Positions 58,376-64,000 of a stretch of DNA of 64,000 nt are shown here, one piece after another. Origin of the DNA: Manihot esculenta (taxonomy: Eukaryota > Streptophyta > Magnoliopsida > Malpighiales > Euphorbiaceae); NCBI RefSeq assembly GCF_001659605.2, contig NC_035168.2, positions 4,892,058 to 4,956,057 on the forward strand, given 5' to 3'. Numbering within the stretch: the stretch's first letter is position 1; each line of letters starts with the position of its first letter. The position numbers and the translations under genes are program-made. Below the pieces are notes generated by a model. It worked only from the letters and a program-made list of their open reading frames with translations. It made no database searches and was not told the DNA's origin.

Positions 58376-61300
58376 ATTAAATTGATGTTTAGATTGTAAT
58401 TAAAATTGGTAATATTTTTTAAATAGAAAATTAAGAAAATGGGAATTCTAATTTAGATTTATTAAGCAAATAATATATTTTCCGCAGCTATATTAAATCA
58501 GTTGCATAATATATTTAGTAAAATAGGGTTGGTGGTATTTTAGTAATTAAGAGAAAAATAAAGCAAAACATTGCCTAAAATTTTCAACTTAAAATTAAGA
58601 AAGTTTATCGACAAGTTCATGCTTGACTTTGATATGGCAACATGAAGAAAAGGAAATTAGATGGCCCTCACATGATAATGATTTAACATCATAAGTTACC
58701 CAATCAATAAATCCATTTGAAAGCCGGCTCATGTTACACAAAAGTCCTCCAAAGTAAATCTTAAACGGTTACATACAATAAATTTATGCAATAAAAATAT
58801 AATAAAATAAATATTGCAGTCTCATAAAAAAAAATATTTAAACATCTTAAATATTTAATTCATTATTTGGATTCGTCATTTCGACTCGCATTTTCCTAAA
58901 TAAAGAGTTCCAATACAAAATTAACATTATCAACACGGTTAAGCATATTCTCATTACGTTTATAATTGACAATATATCTTATTAAATAAAAATCACATTA
59001 TTATCAAATTATTATAAAATATTATATTTATTTTTATTTTTTATGATATAAAATGAAAAATATAAAAGGAGAATGATACATAGACAAATGTAGGCTATTC
59101 TATTGTACAACTCAAATTTTAAATAATTTTTAGTATATTGACTTGAGGGTCAAAGTGACTATCATGAACTCCACTGTCTCACATCTTAATATCTTATTTT
59201 ATGTATGTCTAATCAATCGTAGTATAATTCTATTTTCCGACTGTATCACTAGCGAAAATTAATGATTTTATCCTCATGGTTTGATAAAATTAATTATTTA
59301 ATTATTTTTATTTTTTAAAATATACTAAATGATTTTTTATTTTTTCATACTATTAACTATTTATTTTTAATTTTTTAAAAATTATTAACTATTTAATCTC
59401 TCAATTTATTTAAATAGTTCATATTACATAAAATAACAAAAAAAACTTTTCTTTCTAGTTGGTTTAAGTAATTTCAAAACATAAATATTCAAATCTCTGT
59501 AGTTTCAATACTACAATTGTTTAGTGATTGAAATTTTAAAATCATAATCATTTAATTTGTATAATTTGAAAATAACAACTATTTTATTCCTGTAATTTTT
59601 AGTAAAAATTAAAAATAATTAATGGTTTGAAAAGTTAGACACTAACTAATGTGATTTTTGAAACAGAGAGGTTCAATAATTAATTTCATGTTATAGAAAT
59701 TAAATATTAATTTTTTTTATAAAAAATATGTTACTATTTGAGATCGCTGAAATTAAAATGATAATGTGACTGAAATAAAATTGTGATCGACTAATCATGT
59801 AAAAGAAAGTGAGATGATTAGTGTTTAAAGTAGCAGTCACTCTGACACTCAAGTTAACAATACAAAGAATGATACGAATATAGAACTTGAGAGTATTTAT
59901 ATTAGAGAATTGCATATCTTTACTTCTATAAGTGTTTTTCTTTTATATTGTAAGAAAATAAAAATAAATATAGTATCTCTTGATAATTTAATGATGATAT
60001 AGCCGCTTGATTGAAATACGCTGGTCTAATACGTAATAATATTAATTTTATGGCAGGACTTCTCTAAAGCGAATTTTAATGATAAACCAAATAAAACAGA
60101 GTTACTCATTTATTTCTTACCATGTCAATTTATTTAATAATAATAATTTTTAAATTATATTTAACGATTATTATATAACATCACTATATTTTATTATTGT
60201 ATTTTTTCTTTTTTTATTTACAGCAGTTTGAGACGGTTGTGAAAAGATTCTTAATTTTTTTTAACGGCAAGAATGAAATTTTAATTTTCTTTTAACATAT
60301 AAAAATAAAATGAGAGGAAATATGCAATAAAATAATTTTAAATAATCTTTTCCTCTATAATTATTATAGGCTTGAATAACATATCTTACTTAGATATTAA
60401 AAAATTGAAATATACTATTAATAAGAATCATCAACAAACTCCTAACAAATATATATATTGTACAACTTAAATTTTTTAATAAGATTTAATTACACATTAA
60501 TAACATATAGTTAATATATTGAAAGCAATAAATTTTTATAATACCTTTCTAATGTGCTCTTAGTTCATATTGTCCCATTAAAATTTAAATAATTTATATT
60601 ATTAAATTATTTTTGAATCTAAGTAATTTGAAACAAATAATAAATAATAAATATATTTTTTATTAGATGAAAATAATAATAAATAACATTTTATATATTG
60701 CCTTGATGTCAAAATGTTCGGCCTTTAATATTGTATTAAAAAAAAATTGTTAGAGTCTAAATTAACTGTTGAATAACTTTTAAATAATTCGGATGCACTT
60801 ACACCAGACTAAATCTGTGAGTACTTTGTTATTTATTTTCTGAATTTGTGGATTAATTTAATTTAATCTGATTGTTGATTTGTTTCTGATTTGATTTATT
60901 TGTTAATTTTTAACCTTTAATTTTCAATTTTGATTAAATTCTCTAAAATGCATGGGTAAAAAAAAAAGTGATGTTTATATTAATTTTCATTTATTGTGCA
61001 TTTGCAAGCAGCATTGGACAAGAGGAATAATGGGACAAAACAAAGTCGTATTATATAATTAAAAATTATTAAATTAAATGAAAGAACTGGCACCATATAA
61101 AATTGAAAATATATAATAAAAAAAATAATTTTATATAAATAACTTTACTGGATGATTAAAAGATTAATTATTTTTAATTTGTATCGATAATCACATATGT
61201 CAGGTTGCTGTTGACCTTTAACTACTTTGATCGGTTGATGATGGAAAAGCTTTCTCTAATTATTTATTTCATAAGTTATTTTTATACACTGGTTTACGTT

Positions 61301-61560
61301 AAAATTAACATTTATATTTCTTTATTTTTTTGAAATTTTATTAGTTTAGCTTCTACATTTTAAATTATGTTAAGTTGGGAGTCTATTTCTCATTAATTTT
61401 ACATTAAAATGATAAGATATTTTTAAATATATAATATTATTTAATCGATAAACTAAGTAAAAAGTAATTAAAATTTTTTAAAAATAAAAAGTTTAATTTA
61501 TAAATTGTAATTTATTAAAAAATATTATATGTGATAATCTAAAATTTAAAAAATAGGGTT
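58376..61560. other. AT-rich spacer
   Basis: Low-complexity, AT-rich DNA with no supported gene, RNA or clear transposon end. Confidence 0.45.
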
Positions 61561-61569
61561 TTATAAAGG

Positions 61570-62060
61570 TTGAGTAAATTTGATCTGAGAGGAGAATGTT
61601 TTCCCTTTTATTTTTTTCCTTTATCTGTAAGTGACGTGTAATGGCCTCACTGTCATTGGGTCACCTGTCTCTGCCATACGGATACAGTCGTACGAGAATA
61701 TCAGATCTCTGCTCCATGCGTAACGACCATTTAATTCCTCCTGGCACGCATGCGGATGGATCCACTAGGTGAATTGGTTGGCTATCTTTTCTCCTCCAGA
61801 CTGGACTGAAAGATGAGATTAGGACTGGAGCCCAGGAGAGGTCTGATTTTAGGGCCGAAAGAATTGGGCCGACCCGATTGAGAGGCTTTAGAGGGAGTCC
61901 AGTTTTCAGGCCAAACGGTCTGAACCTGGTTCATGCGGGAGACTTAAGAGCCTTCAAGTAATGGGCTATTATTATGGGTCAGGCCTCAGACCAGGGTGAT
62001 AAAATTCAGCAGTTATCACAGTGTATTGAAAGGTTGAAAGGTATTTCGCGATTGCCATAA
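61570..62060 (-). repeat. LTR-like dispersed repeat, copy c
   Basis: The minus orientation of the family: GGTTGAGTAAATTTGATCTG, GAGAGGAGAATG, CATACGGATACAGTCGTACG and the core AACGACCATTTAATTCCTCC. It faces copy d (62660-63070) as an inverted pair ~600 bp apart. Confidence 0.65.
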
Positions 62061-62659
62061 ATAGATATTTCAATTTTTATATATACTTTTTTATTTTCTT
62101 TTAAATTTTTAATTTAAATCTTTTCTGTGAAAATATAAAAAATATTTTTTTTCCACATTTCAAAACCAGTTTATACACCCACTTATTTAACCGTTCTTTT
62201 AATTTATGATATATTATCTTGGTATTTAATAAATTAAATTTTACTAAATAATTTTGCATTTGAGGCTATACTTTGCTCTTAAGAAACATTAATTTTATTT
62301 TTCTCATGTGATTATGTATTTTCTGCATGATGTTGAAATTGAAGATTGCATTCTTCTTATAAAAATAATTTAAACATTTTTCTTAAAGCATATTAAATTC
62401 ATTTTTAATGATTTATTTGCACAAATTACAATCTAATCCATGTAATTTGGTGAAATATACACGTTAACTCTTATATTCTTTAAATCCAATTATTTAGTTA
62501 TTTTAATTTTAAAAAACTAAAAATAATTATTCATGAGGATTTATTTTTTATTCTGTATTTTTAAACACAAAGAATTAAATAGAACTAAATAATAAATTAA
62601 ATAAAGGAACCTTAGCTGCATTTCTACGATAAGAATAATTTTTTAATTTTTTAAACATG
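62061..62659. other. AT-rich sequence between opposed repeat copies
   Basis: No gene. It would form the loop of the copy c/copy d inverted pair. Confidence 0.4.
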
Positions 62660-63070
62660 ATGACCGCTGGGTTTCACAATCCCAATACGAGGCCAAACTC
62701 AGGATGACGACTCTAGTCCGAGGTTCATGAAGTCTTTTAAATTGGCCGGTCCAGATCATTCAGCCTCGAAATCAGGCTTCCCTTAGGTCTCGGTCTCCTC
62801 ACTCCCAGCTCGGTCATGAGGCCTAGTAGGAGAAGGGATAATCGGCCCACTCACGCAACATATCTGTTTACACGCGTGCGTGGGAGAATTAAATGGCCGT
62901 TCAGCATGAAGCAGATGTCTGACGCTTTCGTACGTATGTATCCGTATGATATAGACAGGTGGACCAGTAGCAGTAAGACCGTTGGACTTCACTAACGGAC
63001 AAAAGAACAGAATAAAAGGAGAGGAACCCTCCTCTCAGATTAAATTTACTCAACCATTGTAAACCATATT
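62660..63070 (+). repeat. LTR-like dispersed repeat, copy d
   Basis: Begins TGATGACCGCTGGGTTTC and contains GGGAGAATTAAATGGCCGTT, TACGTATGTATCCGTATGAT and a TATA-like AGAATAAAAGGAGAGGAAC. It ends through CAGATTAAATTTACTCAACC. Its complement closely matches copy c, and copy a shares the same start. Confidence 0.65.
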
Positions 63071-63578
63071 TTCTATGGATTTCAAAGTATCAAAACATAC
63101 AAAAACTAAAGTTATATTCTACTAAATTATGTGGATAAATTATAATTTACCCATTTTGTTCATATATTCATTTTTTTTCTAAACATAATGTTAATTGAAC
63201 ATAGCATCAAGTGACATTCTTAATATGAATAAGGCAAACTATATATATATAGGCTTGCTTTTAAATTTGAGTTATTTTCTTTTTTTTTTTGTATTTTTCT
63301 AAAATTACTTTTATATGATCGTATTGTAATTTTACTTATTGTATAGATTTTTTAATTAATTTAATTTTGATTTTGATTATAATTTAAAAATTAATATTCA
63401 CAATTTTAAATTCTAATTTCAATATTATAAAGTCAAAATTTAATGATTTATATCCAGTTAATTATGTATGCCAACTTCAATTCAATAGGAAACGTTTAAG
63501 ATGTTATCAGTAAAAATGCAATTTTAAATTTAACTTAAAAATAAAACTAAATCTTATTTATAGCAATTTATATAATAT
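63071..63578. other. AT-rich spacer
   Basis: No gene or element recognised. Confidence 0.4.
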
Positions 63579-63680
63579 ATGAAAGCATTTGCTTCGAAAC
63601 TTATTCACAAAAATGAAAGCATTTGCTTCAAAACTTATTCACAAAGAAAGCATTTGTTTCGAATCTTATTCACATAAATT
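63579..63680 (+). repeat. Three-unit ~33-bp tandem repeat
   Basis: GAAAGCATTTGCTTCGAAAC...TTATTCACA occurs three times with small differences (units beginning about 63581, 63614 and 63647). The surrounding sequence is AT-rich, and a short frame over it is not convincing. Confidence 0.8.
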
Positions 63681-64000
63681 ACAGAAAAATCTAAATTTAT
63701 ATGAATATAAAAAATTTAAAAAAAAATTAGGTGAATTTGGCGTACTATTTAATCAAAAGACATTCATGTAAATTAAGAAGATAAAATAATTCTTCTTTAT
63801 TTTCTATATTTTTTGTCAAGTATTTACAGCCAATGTATACTAATTGAGATATAATAAGATAGAGGATAATTAATTCTAAATAAGTAAATAAAATATTCAC
63901 AAAAGTTATCAAATTTGACAGCATTTCATAGCAGAATTCCTGTCTTAAATTGCTCATGCCTACACTCCTCTTGGTGATTATATGTCAATCATTCTCAGCT

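Overview
This is a 64 kb stretch of an AT-rich plant nuclear genome from a core eudicot. A rosid is likely, and a Euphorbiaceae such as cassava or rubber tree is a guess I cannot prove without a search. The evidence is spliced genes with GT..AG introns, plant-only families (DREB2-type AP2/ERF, DYW-type PPR, ankyrin plus RR-TZF zinc-finger protein, plastid-derived DNA) and dense plant transposable elements. No bacterial-type feature is present.

Layout. 0-2.1 kb: the 5' end (first three coding exons) of an LPAT2-type lysophosphatidic acid acyltransferase on the minus strand, running off the left edge. 2.6-9 kb: AT-rich spacer with three copies of a ~465 bp hAT-type MITE. 9.4-14 kb: a decayed CACTA element carrying a Transposase_24 gene, next to a broken Ty1/copia pol fragment. 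14.7-15.7 kb: a four-exon gene on the plus strand for a 226-aa protein with a TPX2-like Aurora-binding N-terminus. 18.2-19.1 kb: an intronless DREB2F-like transcription factor (minus), with a fourth hAT MITE in its upstream region. 22-38 kb: a nested transposon block holding a plastid 16S rRNA fragment, a complete TRIM, a LINE split by a Mutator-like element, and a Ty1/copia element split by a 7.3 kb Ty3/gypsy element. 39-45 kb: a conserved-looking 66-aa small protein gene, a long foldback repeat, the mitochondrial editing factor MEF1 (DYW PPR, plus) and a Cys-rich ORF (minus). 46-52 kb: spacer with diverged tandem duplications. 52.5-56.4 kb: an OXS2/C3H30-like zinc-finger protein (minus) with a long probable leader intron. 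56.5-64 kb: spacer with two opposed copies of an LTR-like repeat.

The host genes are unrelated in pathway (lipid synthesis, cell division, stress transcription, mitochondrial RNA editing, stress-linked zinc finger) and are individually regulated. What is most notable is the transposon record. At least six insertions have readable target-site duplications, two are nested inside other elements, and two elements carry unusual palindromic or motif-rich interiors. I see no defence system or gene cluster.
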